Shown piece after piece: positions 26,875 to 35,231 of a stretch of DNA of 64,000 nucleotides; position 1 is the first letter of the stretch, and every line of letters starts with the position of its first letter. A program made the position numbers and the translations under genes. Source of the DNA: Synergistaceae bacterium (GTDB lineage: Bacteria; Synergistota; Synergistia; Synergistales; Aminobacteriaceae); the NCBI GenBank assembly GCA_017439345.1, contig JAFSJJ010000039.1, positions 62,001 to 126,000 on the forward strand, read 5' to 3'. The notes below the pieces were generated by a model. That model ran no database searches, had not been told where the DNA came from, and saw nothing but the letters and a program-made list of their open reading frames with translations.

Positions 26875-27810
26875 ATGAACGTTAAGAGAGTTATTCACTG
26901 CGTATTCTTGACACTGTCATTGATACTCGCAGGGAGTTTTGTGCCTGTAATAGGTTTTATGTGCCTCATGATATGCCCAGTGCCTTTGACTGTATTGGGC
27001 TGTCTTGAGGGTCATAAATCTTCGGGAATTGCTGAATTGCTGATTGAAGCTACGTTGTTCCTGGCATTCTCTCCGTCTATGGCCGTATATTTTTTGTTAG
27101 GGTGCGCTCCTGTGTCGGCTATGATATTCATGTTATCGCGTGAAGAGTTCAAGGAAGTAAAAAAGTATTCAGGGGCTGAAACTTTATTAGCGTGTGCTGC
27201 ATTTTCGCTCTTAATGAAAGTTATATTGCTGGTCGTGTTCTGGCTGTTCACGGGGCGAAATATTTTATTTCCTGATGTGACTCAAATGGAACTCGTATTA
27301 ACGCAATTATATGGAGACAACCCTGCGCTTCAAGAGTCCGTTCGCAGAGTCCTTGCTGTATTCCCCTATATGCTGCCTGCAATGTTAGTTATTTATGTAG
27401 GTGTTGAGACTTATCTTAATTACTCGATGACACACTCTGCGATAAAAAAATTTTTCCCGTCCTGTAAAAACTTTCCTCCTGAGCTTCCCGAGTTCAAACT
27501 ATGGCGGTTCCCTGCGTCGTTGATGCCTGCGTTAGTGTTCTCGCTAGTTCTGAGTTACTTTATTGACGCTGATAAATGGTTCACAGGCTCAGTGTTCGTG
27601 ATAAATTTGCAGATAATATTAAATATCTTCATGTTCGTTCAGGGGCTTGCATTGGCGTTCTGGCTCATGGCAGGATTTAAGCTCAGACGTTTTGCAAAGA
27701 TAATTATCTTCGTGATAATCATGTTCCCGTTCTTCTGGCCGTGGTTAATCATAATGGGAATGTGCGACATGGTCTTGAACATGAGAGAGCGAATCAAGTT
27801 CAAAGAGTAA
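26875..27810 (+). CDS. DUF2232 (YybS-like) membrane protein
   Basis: 311-residue polytopic protein with about eight transmembrane helices. The pattern at residues 25-110 and the position directly after rpsR match the DUF2232/YybS family, which in many Firmicutes and Synergistota lies between rpsR and a DHH phosphoesterase plus rplI. Function is unknown. The start is 20 bases after the rpsR stop with no strong ribosome-binding site. Confidence 0.75.
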   Translation: MNVKRVIHCVFLTLSLILAGSFVPVIGFMCLMICPVPLTVLGCLEGHKSSGIAELLIEATLFLAFSPSMAVYFLLGCAPVSAMIFMLSREEFKEVKKYSGAETLLACAAFSLLMKVILLVVFWLFTGRNILFPDVTQMELVLTQLYGDNPALQESVRRVLAVFPYMLPAMLVIYVGVETYLNYSMTHSAIKKFFPSCKNFPPELPEFKLWRFPASLMPALVFSLVLSYFIDADKWFTGSVFVINLQIILNIFMFVQGLALAFWLMAGFKLRRFAKIIIFVIIMFPFFWPWLIIMGMCDMVLNMRERIKFKE

Positions 27811-27837
27811 TAATCATCTTCCCTCTAAGTAATCAAG

Positions 27838-27905
27838 ATACAACACGCAAAATTTTGCTTTCATGAAGTCCCGGTCCATTCGTTCACTGGGAGTTGTATT
27901 ATTTT
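27838..27905 (+). terminator. Branched RNA structure, probable terminator of the rpsF operon
   Basis: A closing stem ATACAAC (27838-27844) / GTTGTAT (27893-27899) encloses two hairpins: the palindrome GCAAAATTTTGC (27847-27858) and TCCCGGT/ACTGGGA (27869-27875/27886-27892). A TATTTT tail follows. It resembles a three-way junction. The tail is weakly T-rich, so termination is probable but another RNA role is possible. The remaining bases up to 28014 show no gene. Confidence 0.45.
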
Positions 27906-28014
27906 ATTCTTGAGTCCGTATCACTTCTCTTGCATGATAAATATTCCCGTGTACATAAGAAAGACGCCCGCCTAAAATCAACACATTGAGTCGTCATTAT
28001 GTATAAAATTTATA

Positions 28015-28042
28015 TTGACACCGTGTTGTTATGCTATATAAT
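28015..28042 (+). promoter_or_regulatory. Sigma-70 promoter of the tetR-type cluster
   Basis: TTGACA (28015-28020), a 16-base spacer, TATAAT (28037-28042); both hexamers are consensus. The first operator-like palindrome overlaps the -35. Confidence 0.85.
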
Positions 28043-28060
28043 TTTTATGACATCGTGTCA
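28016..28060 (+). promoter_or_regulatory. Paired operator palindromes for the TetR-family regulator
   Basis: TGACATCGTGTCA at 28048-28060 is a perfect palindrome just after the -10. TGACACCGTGTTG at 28016-28028 is a near copy over the -35. Their centres are 32 bases apart, about three helical turns. They are likely the binding sites for the regulator encoded next, giving autorepression. Confidence 0.75.
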
Positions 28061-28093
28061 GTATAAAATTATTTACGAAGGAGGCTGCAATAA

Positions 28094-28723
28094 ATGCCGC
28101 TAGGTTCAGCAGAATTAACGAATGCCCGCAAAGATGAAATTATAAGTGCTTGTGCGTCCCTTTATGAGACTATGAGCTTCAAAGACATTACGATAAAAGA
28201 AATAGGCGGGCTTACAACTTTCAAACGAGCGTCGATTTATAATTACTTCCAGACTAAAGAAGAAATTTTCCTTGCACTGCTTCAAAGAGAATACGAACTT
28301 TGGGCAGATGAATTAAATTCCATAACTGATAAACACGAGAGAATGACAGCTGACGAAATTGCACACGAGTTAGCGCACTCACTTGAAACAAGGCAGAGGA
28401 TGCTGAAACTTTTCTCAATGAATCATTTTGACATGGAAGCTAACAGCAGGCTTGAAAATCTCACGGAATTTAAGGCAGCTTACGGGAAATCAATTAATGC
28501 CGTTGACAGATGTCTTGAAAAATTTTGTCCTGATATGTCAAAAAAAGACCGCCAGGATTTTATTTATGCCTTCTTCCCGTTCATATATGGAATTTACCCT
28601 TATACGATCGTCAGTGAAAAACAGCGTCAGGCAATGGAAGCAGCAAATATAAATTATGTGTATCTCTCAATTTACGAGATAGCTTATTCATGCGCTAAGA
28701 AACTTTTAGGAGTCCAGGAATGA
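28094..28723 (+). CDS. TetR/AcrR-family transcriptional regulator
   Basis: 209 residues. The N-terminal helix-turn-helix (about residues 10-58) contains FKDITIKEIGGLTTFKRASIYNYFQTKEEIF, the TetR recognition segment. The C-terminal ligand/dimer domain is family-specific and its effector is unknown. A strong GAAGGAGGCTG site precedes the ATG. It overlaps the next gene by four bases (ATGA), so it heads and probably represses the cluster through the two palindromes upstream. Confidence 0.9.
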   Translation: MPLGSAELTNARKDEIISACASLYETMSFKDITIKEIGGLTTFKRASIYNYFQTKEEIFLALLQREYELWADELNSITDKHERMTADEIAHELAHSLETRQRMLKLFSMNHFDMEANSRLENLTEFKAAYGKSINAVDRCLEKFCPDMSKKDRQDFIYAFFPFIYGIYPYTIVSEKQRQAMEAANINYVYLSIYEIAYSCAKKLLGVQE

Positions 28724-29667
28724 ATATAGATTTTCATGCTCACCCGATAACAAAAATTTTTCGCGAAAATATCGAACTTCTCGGCATTGATCCTATTGAT
28801 GATGACGGTTTCCCCCTGCCTCAATGGACTGTAGAAGCTCATATTGATTTCATGAATAACGCAGGAATTGATTATACTGTCCTGTCAGTTCCTCCGCCTC
28901 ATATTCATAATGGTAATGACAAAGAATCTTGTGAAGCTGCCAGAAAAATAAATATCGATACGTCAGAAATTTGCAAGAAATATCCTGATAAATTCGGATT
29001 CGCTGCTTGTGTACCTCTGCCGTGCGTTGACGGAGCAATTAACGAAGCTGAGTTTGCCATTAATGAACTCGGAGCTTTGGGCGTAAAACTTTCGACTAAT
29101 AGCAACGGAATTTATTTAGGTGATAAATCTTTCGAGCCTTTCATGGAGATGTTGAACGAGAAAAATTCACTCGTGATAATTCACCCGTGCAGAGCCAGGC
29201 AGCGTCCCAAAAATGTTATTACAGGCAAGGTCGCAGCTATTTACGAATATCCTGCTGATACAACAAGAGCTGTGTTGAACATGGCAGCTAATAGAATCAT
29301 GACAAGATTTCCTAATATAAAATTTGTCGTGCCTCATAACGGCTCGTTTTTACCGTATATGCTTTCGAGATTTTCCGGAGTGTCAGGGATTTTAGCTTCT
29401 CTCGGAATGATGGACTCTGTAGATGTTAAGAAAGAATTTGCGAATCTCTTCTTTGACATTGCCGGAGACCCTGAACCCATAGCACTCGATATGCTTTTAA
29501 TGATAACTGATGAGAAACATATTGTTTACGGGAGCGATTTTCCTCATTCACCGGCGAAAATTGTATTAAGCAAGAAACTTCACTTTGATAACAACGAGAA
29601 ATATAACTCAATCAGGCAAAAAATATATTCTGAAAACGCATTGAGTCTTATAAAAGGAGGTAAATAA
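28720..29667 (+). CDS. Amidohydrolase-family protein (ACMSD/resorcylate-decarboxylase-like)
   Basis: 315-residue TIM-barrel metal enzyme of the amidohydrolase_2 type. Metal ligands are visible: DFHAH at residues 4-8, IIHPC near 155-159, VPHNGSF near 205 and YGSDFPHS near 270 with the catalytic Asp. Relatives decarboxylate or hydrolyse carboxylated aromatic or lactone substrates. No signal peptide. Coupled to the TetR gene upstream and to an aldo/keto reductase starting at the next base after its stop. Confidence 0.8.
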   Translation: MNIDFHAHPITKIFRENIELLGIDPIDDDGFPLPQWTVEAHIDFMNNAGIDYTVLSVPPPHIHNGNDKESCEAARKINIDTSEICKKYPDKFGFAACVPLPCVDGAINEAEFAINELGALGVKLSTNSNGIYLGDKSFEPFMEMLNEKNSLVIIHPCRARQRPKNVITGKVAAIYEYPADTTRAVLNMAANRIMTRFPNIKFVVPHNGSFLPYMLSRFSGVSGILASLGMMDSVDVKKEFANLFFDIAGDPEPIALDMLLMITDEKHIVYGSDFPHSPAKIVLSKKLHFDNNEKYNSIRQKIYSENALSLIKGGK

Positions 29668-30711
29668 ATGCAATATACTAAACTTGGTAATTCAGAATTA
29701 AACGTATCACGCATTTGTCTCGGCTGTATGGGATTCGGCGATCCTTCAAGGGGCCAGCACTCATGGACAATTGACGAAGCTCACACACGCGAAATCATTA
29801 AACGCTCTCTTGAACTCGGCATAAATTTTTATGATACTGCGATTGCTTATCAGAGCGGAACAAGTGAGCAGTACGTAGGGAAAGCTCTTCGCGACTTCAC
29901 AAAACGCGATGATGTTATCGTAGCTACAAAGTTTTTGCCTCGAACTCAAGACGAAATCGAGAATCATATCAGCGGACAGAAGCACATTGAAAACATGCTT
30001 AATACCAGTCTTAAGAATCTAGGAATGAATTACGTAGATTTATATATTTATCATATGTGGGACTGGCAGACGGATATTTATGACATTCTTGACGGTCTTA
30101 ATAACGCTGTGAAATCCGGTAAAGTCCGCTATATAGGCATCTCAAACTGTTATGCATGGCAGCTCGCAAAGGCTAATTCTATCGCTGAACGTGAAGGCTT
30201 CTCAAAATTTATATCAGTTCAGGGACATTATAATTTGATTTTCCGTGAAGAAGAACGCGAAATGATACCCTACTGCAATGAAGAAAATATTGCCCTCACT
30301 CCATACAGTGCACTTGCAAGCGGAAGGTTATCAAGAAGACCTGATGAGGATTCAAAACGTCTTAGAGAAGATAACTACGCAAAATTCAAGTATGACGCTA
30401 CCAAAGAGCAGGACGCAATAATTATCTCAAGAGTCGCCGAACTCGCTGATAAAAGAAACGTATCAATGACAGAGATAGCTCTTGCATGGCTCTTGACTAA
30501 GGTAACATCGCCGGTTACAGGTGCTACAAAGTTGAGTCAAATTGAAGATGTCGCAAAGTCTGTGAATTTAGTCTTGACTGAGCAGGAAATATCATATCTT
30601 GAAGAGTGTTATGTTCCCCATCCTCTTGCGGGAGTAATGGCTCAGAACAGACCCGAAAACGCAAAGCAAAAACATGTCTGGTCAACAGGAGATCAGGCTA
30701 TAAATAAATAA
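29668..30711 (+). CDS. Aldo/keto reductase
   Basis: 347-residue NADPH-dependent oxidoreductase of the aldo/keto reductase superfamily (YajO/YghZ-like). Residue set: NFYDTA with a following Tyr (about 53-60), VATKFLP Lys near 90, and IYHMWDWQ with His near 128. The C-terminal ALAWLLTKVTSPVTGATKLSQIED is the cofactor phosphate site. AAAGGAGG precedes the ATG. Cytoplasmic. Physiological substrate unknown. Confidence 0.9.
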   Translation: MQYTKLGNSELNVSRICLGCMGFGDPSRGQHSWTIDEAHTREIIKRSLELGINFYDTAIAYQSGTSEQYVGKALRDFTKRDDVIVATKFLPRTQDEIENHISGQKHIENMLNTSLKNLGMNYVDLYIYHMWDWQTDIYDILDGLNNAVKSGKVRYIGISNCYAWQLAKANSIAEREGFSKFISVQGHYNLIFREEEREMIPYCNEENIALTPYSALASGRLSRRPDEDSKRLREDNYAKFKYDATKEQDAIIISRVAELADKRNVSMTEIALAWLLTKVTSPVTGATKLSQIEDVAKSVNLVLTEQEISYLEECYVPHPLAGVMAQNRPENAKQKHVWSTGDQAINK

Positions 30712-30729
30712 TTAGGAGGTTTTATTATC

Positions 30730-30918
30730 ATGCCGGTAATTACAGTTGAAGCGGGCTTGCTCTCACTTGAACAGAAAGAGAAGTTAGCCAGAGAACTCAC
30801 AAAAACAGCGTCCGAAATTATGGGACTGCCGGAGAAAGCGTTTTTTACGTTCCTGAAAGAAAATCCCTATGAGAACGTAGCAGTAGGCGGGACTTTGTTA
30901 TCAGAAAGCAGAAAGTAA
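30730..30918 (+). CDS. 4-oxalocrotonate tautomerase-family small protein
   Basis: 62 residues. The initiator Met is followed by Pro, which becomes the catalytic N-terminal Pro1 of the tautomerase superfamily (MPVITVEA). The Leu/Glu helix (residues 12-30) and the C-terminal FTFLKENPYENVAVGG segment fit the beta-alpha-beta subunit that forms hexamers. TAGGAGG precedes the start. It probably isomerises an enol or keto intermediate together with the neighbouring reductases. Confidence 0.8.
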   Translation: MPVITVEAGLLSLEQKEKLARELTKTASEIMGLPEKAFFTFLKENPYENVAVGGTLLSESRK

Positions 30919-30920
30919 TC

Positions 30921-31753
30921 ATGAGATTCGACATGATTAAGAAATTCAGTGTAAGTCTTCTTGCAGTAAGTTTTCTGTTCACGGCAGGCAGAGTAAATGC
31001 TTCAGAACTTCGGCTCGGAATGACAGAGAAACAGCAGTACATCGGGAATAAAATTTATAATACCCTTCACCCTGCTGAAGATTTCAAGCCGTATGAATTT
31101 AAAGCTCCTGAAGGCTGGAGTCTTGAAAAATTAACTTTAGGAAATGTCAGCGTTGAACGTTTGAAGTCAGACAATAAAATATTTATCCTGCTGCACTTGA
31201 AGACGCTGTTAGTGTTTATAAAGAATTGCTCTCATCTGGGATTAAGCCTGAAAATATAATCTTTGTCGGAGACTCAGCGGGAGGAAATTTAGCTCTTGCC
31301 TTATCGCTTTACTTGAAGGAGCAGAAACTCTCACAGCCTGCAGCTTTGGTATTAATATCGCCTTGGACAACTTTTGAGCAAAATGCTTCGTCAAGGATAA
31401 AGAATTCTGAACGTGATTTAGTTCTTGGCAGTAAAGGTTTTCCCCTTTATCAGGAAGTTCAAATCAGAAAACCTTCTTACGCAGGCAATATGAAACTCGA
31501 TGACCCTAAATTGTCGCCGATTCATGCAGATTTAAGAGGACTGCCTCCCATGTTAATACAAATCGGAAGCTATGAATTATTCGTAGATGACGGCTTATCC
31601 CTTTTTAACAGAGCTTTGTCTGACGATGTCGAAGCAGCTTTGACAACATATCCGGGAATGCCTCATGATTTCCCTTTGCTTTTACCGGAACTCTATGAGA
31701 CTGAATTATCACTAAAAGAATTTCGTGATTTTGTGAATCGTTATCTTAAATAA
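30921..31753 (+). pseudogene. Alpha/beta hydrolase (acetyl esterase type), internally deleted and frameshifted
   Basis: One gene split across two frames. The first 112 codons hold a signal peptide and the N-terminal strand region (GNVSVERLKSDNKI). At about 31180 the reading frame changes; the second frame continues as YPAALEDAVSVYKELLSSG and then the nucleophile elbow GDSAGGN, ending near PGMPHDFP with the catalytic His. The segment that should contain the oxyanion-hole HGG motif and the following strand is missing, about 70 codons. With the frameshift this makes the gene non-functional, although the 3' half remains open. Confidence 0.8.
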
Positions 31754-31789
31754 TAATAATTTATTCAGAAAGGAAGATTTTATTTTATT

Positions 31790-32725
31790 ATGAAAGCAGC
31801 ATTACCAAAAATAGCTCTGGGTGCATGGGCCTGGGGCAATGACGGCACATTCGGAACTAACTTCACAGAGAAAGATTTACGTCCTATTTTCGACTCAGCA
31901 ATGAAATCAGGGCTTAACCTCTGGGATACGGCTTACGTTTACGGCATGGGAACTTCTGAAGAGGTACTCGGAAAATTTTTGCGCTCAGTCCCTCGTGAAA
32001 GCTATTTAATCTCAACAAAATTTACGCCTCAGTGTGCAAATCTTGAATCAAAAAATGCAGTAATCGAAATGTATGAAGGCAGTGTTAAACGTCTTGGGAC
32101 AGATTTTATGGATTTCTATTGGATTCATAATCCCGTCGGTGCGCCTGAGTGGACAAGGAAGTTAATACCTCTTGCGAAGTCCGGCAAAATCGGCAGAATA
32201 GGTCTCTCGAATCATAATCTCGCTGAAATCAAAGAAGCTGCTGAAATTTTAGGTGCTGAAGGTCTGAAAGTCTCTGCTATCCAGAATCATTACAGCTTAT
32301 TAAACCGCTCTTCCGAAACATCAGGGATTTTAGATTGGTGCAAGACTAACGGCGCAACATTTTTCTCGTATATGGTTCTTGAACAGGGCGCATTATCAGG
32401 GAAATATGACACTGCTCACCCGTTCCCCGCTGAGAGTGCAAGAGGCCAAGTTTATAATCCTGTACTTTCTCAGATCGAAAATTTGAATACGGCCATGAAG
32501 AAAATTGCTGATGCTCACAATGTTGAAGTTGCGCAGCTTCCTGTCGCGTGGGCAATAGCAAAAGGGACTCTGCCTATTTTAGGAGTAACGAAAGTTAAGC
32601 ATGTTGAAGACGCAGTGAAGGCCGTTAATCTTGTTCTCTCTGCTGATGAGATTAAAACTCTTGAGGAACTCGCAGACAAAGCAGAAATTAATACTATTCG
32701 TGTATGGGAAAAGGAGATGAAGTAG
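31790..32725 (+). CDS. Aldo/keto reductase (second of the cluster)
   Basis: 311 residues of the aldo/keto reductase superfamily. NLWDTAYVYGMGTSEEVLG (about 44-62) gives the Asp and catalytic Tyr, LISTKFTP the Lys, and DFYWIHNPV the His. The cofactor site is near LGVTKVKHVEDAV. It is clearly distinct from the reductase at 29668, so the pair are paralogues rather than a recent duplication. An AGAAAGGAAG site lies about 12 bases upstream. Confidence 0.9.
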   Translation: MKAALPKIALGAWAWGNDGTFGTNFTEKDLRPIFDSAMKSGLNLWDTAYVYGMGTSEEVLGKFLRSVPRESYLISTKFTPQCANLESKNAVIEMYEGSVKRLGTDFMDFYWIHNPVGAPEWTRKLIPLAKSGKIGRIGLSNHNLAEIKEAAEILGAEGLKVSAIQNHYSLLNRSSETSGILDWCKTNGATFFSYMVLEQGALSGKYDTAHPFPAESARGQVYNPVLSQIENLNTAMKKIADAHNVEVAQLPVAWAIAKGTLPILGVTKVKHVEDAVKAVNLVLSADEIKTLEELADKAEINTIRVWEKEMK

Positions 32726-32727
32726 TT

Positions 32728-33267
32728 ATGAAAAAATTTCTTGTATTATTCGTTATGACTCTTTTATGCTGTTCTAGTGCTTCGGCTGAAAGTAAATCAT
32801 TAATAGCTTACTTCTCATGGAGTGGAAACACTGAGGCAGTAGCGAAAACTATTGCAGATGTAACAGGCTTTGAACTCTTCGAGATAAAGACTCTTAAGCC
32901 GTATACAAAAGATTATGACTCAGTTCTTAACGTCGCCAAGACTGAGCAGAACCAAAACGCCCGCCCTGAATTAGCTTCACACGTCCAGAACATGGCACAG
33001 TATGACACTATAATTTTAGGCTTCCCGTGCTGGTGGGGAACTATGCCGATGGCTGTATTTACTTTTCTCGAAGAGTATGACTTCTCAGGCAAACGCATAA
33101 TTCCTTTTGTGACTCACGGGGGATCATCGTTCGGGCGCAGTCTTAATGACATGAGAAAGATAATCCCTAACGCAAAAATTGAAAGCAATGGATTATCGAT
33201 CAGCGGAACAGCTTCAAATCAGCGGGTTGCGAATTGGCTTAATGAAGTCGGAATCACAGTAAAATAA
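32728..33267 (+). CDS. Exported flavodoxin-like protein
   Basis: 179 residues from the ATG at 32728, with a clear Sec signal peptide (KKFLVLFVMTLLCCSSASA). A flavodoxin fold follows: YFSWSGNTEAVAKTI is the FMN phosphate loop (Ser/Thr-rich, residues about 31-45). GFPCWWGTMPMAVFTFLEE and FVTHGGSSFGRS are the isoalloxazine loops. I chose this start because AAGGAG at 32711-32716 is spaced for it; an in-frame ATG at 32704 overlaps the previous gene. Flavodoxins are normally cytoplasmic, so export is notable. Confidence 0.85.
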   Translation: MKKFLVLFVMTLLCCSSASAESKSLIAYFSWSGNTEAVAKTIADVTGFELFEIKTLKPYTKDYDSVLNVAKTEQNQNARPELASHVQNMAQYDTIILGFPCWWGTMPMAVFTFLEEYDFSGKRIIPFVTHGGSSFGRSLNDMRKIIPNAKIESNGLSISGTASNQRVANWLNEVGITVK

Positions 33268-33288
33268 TATTAAAGAGGTCATATCGTC

Positions 33289-33933
33289 ATGAAAAGATTT
33301 ATAAAAATTTTAATGCTCGGAGCTGTATTAGCTTTAGTGCTTGCGTCCATAGTATCAGCTCAAGAAAAATGTAAATTATTAGTCGTATCAGGACATGCAA
33401 GAATCGCGACATCTACAGCAACAAAAACAATCATGGAGGAAGTAAAAAAAGTGTTCCCCGAAGCAGAATTGTTATATCTGGATCAGACGTATCCTGACTT
33501 CAAGATTGACATTCGCAAAGAAAGACAGAGAGTTTCAGACGCTGATATTATCGTCCTGCAATATCCTATTCAATGGTACTCAGCTCCGGCAATAATGAAA
33601 CGCTGGCTTGAAGAAGTATTTACTTTCGGATTCGCTCACGATGCAAAGGGCGGACTTCTCAACGGCAAGAAGTTAATTCTATCGATGACATCAGGTGCTC
33701 CTGAAAATCAATATCATATCGGCGAAAGACATAATTATCCTATGGACGTTTATCAATTACCGTTACAGCAGTTAGCAGACTTATGCGGAATGGACTTCTG
33801 CGGCATGGTTTATACAGGCGGTTATAATCTCATGCGTAAAGTTGCAGACAAAGACTTACACGTTCAGAAAGCACAGGAACACGCAAAAATTTTAATTGAG
33901 AAAATTAATAAAGCTATGGCATCATTTAATTAG
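33289..33933 (+). CDS. Exported NAD(P)H-quinone oxidoreductase-like flavoprotein
   Basis: 214 residues with an N-terminal signal peptide (ALVLASIVSAQ). The rest matches the flavodoxin_2 / NQO-KefF-MdaB fold: VVSGHARIATSTATKTIMEEV is the FMN phosphate loop, and YPIQWYSAPAIMKRWLEEVFTFGFAH is the hallmark FMN/dimer segment. The family reduces quinones or electrophiles. Two consecutive exported flavin proteins suggest extracytoplasmic electron transfer. Followed by a strong bidirectional terminator. Confidence 0.85.
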   Translation: MKRFIKILMLGAVLALVLASIVSAQEKCKLLVVSGHARIATSTATKTIMEEVKKVFPEAELLYLDQTYPDFKIDIRKERQRVSDADIIVLQYPIQWYSAPAIMKRWLEEVFTFGFAHDAKGGLLNGKKLILSMTSGAPENQYHIGERHNYPMDVYQLPLQQLADLCGMDFCGMVYTGGYNLMRKVADKDLHVQKAQEHAKILIEKINKAMASFN

Positions 33934-33946
33934 TTCACATCAATAA

Positions 33947-33982
33947 AAAAAATGAGAGGGAAAATTTCCTCTCATTATTTCA
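33947..33982. terminator. Bidirectional terminator between convergent operons
   Basis: AATGAGAGG (33951-33959) pairs with CCTCTCATT (33968-33976) around an AT loop. Runs of A precede and T follow, so it works for the plus-strand reductase cluster and the minus-strand sugar operon. Confidence 0.85.
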
Positions 33983-33998
33983 TGACTTTATTTTTTAT

Positions 33999-35216
33999 CT
34001 ATTTCCCTGATTTCCTGCTTGAGACAACATCAAAGATAACAGCAACCAGAAGCACTCCGCCTTTAACGACATACTGCCATGAATCCGTTATTCCTATAAT
34101 GGACATTCCCATATTCAAGACTCCCAGCAGCAACGCGCCGATAACAACTCCGCCTATAGTACCGACTCCGCCGTATGCAGAAGCACCGCCTATAAAACAT
34201 GAAGCTATTGCGTCCATCTCGAATGAATTTCCTGTCTGACCTGAAACAGAGCCTACTCTCGCAAGACATAAAAGACCGCACAGTCCTGCAAGAAGTCCCA
34301 TGTTAGCATATGCCATGAAATATACTTTGTTGGTGTTTATTCCGCTTAAACGTGTAGCCTTTTCGTTGCCGCCTACTGCATAGAAATAACGCCCGAATGA
34401 AGTCTTTGACGTTATGAAGTAATATACAAGACATACAGCAAGAACCCACACAAGCATTACTGATATGCCTTTATACTTGCTGAGTTTGTCGCAGTACCAC
34501 ATGATTAATGCGCTTACTACTGCTGCTTTGCCGTAATCTGCAAACGCACTGTTCTGGGGGTAACCGTTTCTTGCTTTGTTAGCTCTTGAACGGGCAATCA
34601 TCACAAAAATTATTAATACAGCTATCGCTCCGATCACTAACGGTGACCATATGTGCGGATTCTCAACAGGATTAGCGCGCGTTGATATTACATCAAGACC
34701 GGGAATATTAATATACGACGTGAATAAATTCGTGAATGCTTTATCTTTAATAGGCACTGTCTTACTATCAAGAATAAGCCTGCCTATACCCCTGAAGACG
34801 AACATCCCTGCAAGTGTAGTTATAAACGGCGGTATACGAACATAGCCTATCCAGTAGCCCTGCCACACACCGACAAGGAGTCCTACGACGAGACATATTA
34901 TTATTGTCAAATAAGCGTTCCAGCCGAGATTATTTACAAGCACAGCCGCAAGCCCTCCGGTTAAGCATATTACTGAACCTACAGAGAGATCGATATTGCC
35001 TCCCGTTAAGATACATAACAGCATACCGCAAGCCATAACTAGGACATAACCGTTCTGTAAGAGCAAGTTTGACATGTTCTGAGCATATAATAAACGTCCC
35101 CCGGTCAGGAAGCAGAACAATATGAACACCGCAACAAGTGCTATAGTCATTGAATTCTTTGTAGCAAACTCTTTGATTCTTGCAGCGTTAGATTTATCAG
35201 TCATAGAGAAATACAC
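33999..35216 (-). CDS. Sugar ABC transporter permease (XylH/RbsC type)
   Basis: 405-residue inner-membrane permease of the carbohydrate uptake transporter-2 family with about ten transmembrane helices. Family segments: GMLLCILTGGNIDLSVGSV (about 61-79), TLAGMFVFRGIGRLI (about 134-148) and GTIGGVVIGALLLGVLNMGMSI near the C-terminus. A long central extension (about 190-270) resembles XylH rather than RbsC. Final gene of the operon, ending at the bidirectional terminator. Confidence 0.9.
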   Translation of the reverse strand: MYFSMTDKSNAARIKEFATKNSMTIALVAVFILFCFLTGGRLLYAQNMSNLLLQNGYVLVMACGMLLCILTGGNIDLSVGSVICLTGGLAAVLVNNLGWNAYLTIIICLVVGLLVGVWQGYWIGYVRIPPFITTLAGMFVFRGIGRLILDSKTVPIKDKAFTNLFTSYINIPGLDVISTRANPVENPHIWSPLVIGAIAVLIIFVMIARSRANKARNGYPQNSAFADYGKAAVVSALIMWYCDKLSKYKGISVMLVWVLAVCLVYYFITSKTSFGRYFYAVGGNEKATRLSGINTNKVYFMAYANMGLLAGLCGLLCLARVGSVSGQTGNSFEMDAIASCFIGGASAYGGVGTIGGVVIGALLLGVLNMGMSIIGITDSWQYVVKGGVLLVAVIFDVVSSRKSGK

Positions 35217-35231
35217 GCTCCTTTTGTTAAT

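Noticed and set aside
27838-27899. Possible tRNA-like cloverleaf
   Set aside because: There is a 7-bp closing stem, but no T-loop motif, no CCA and only two inner hairpins.
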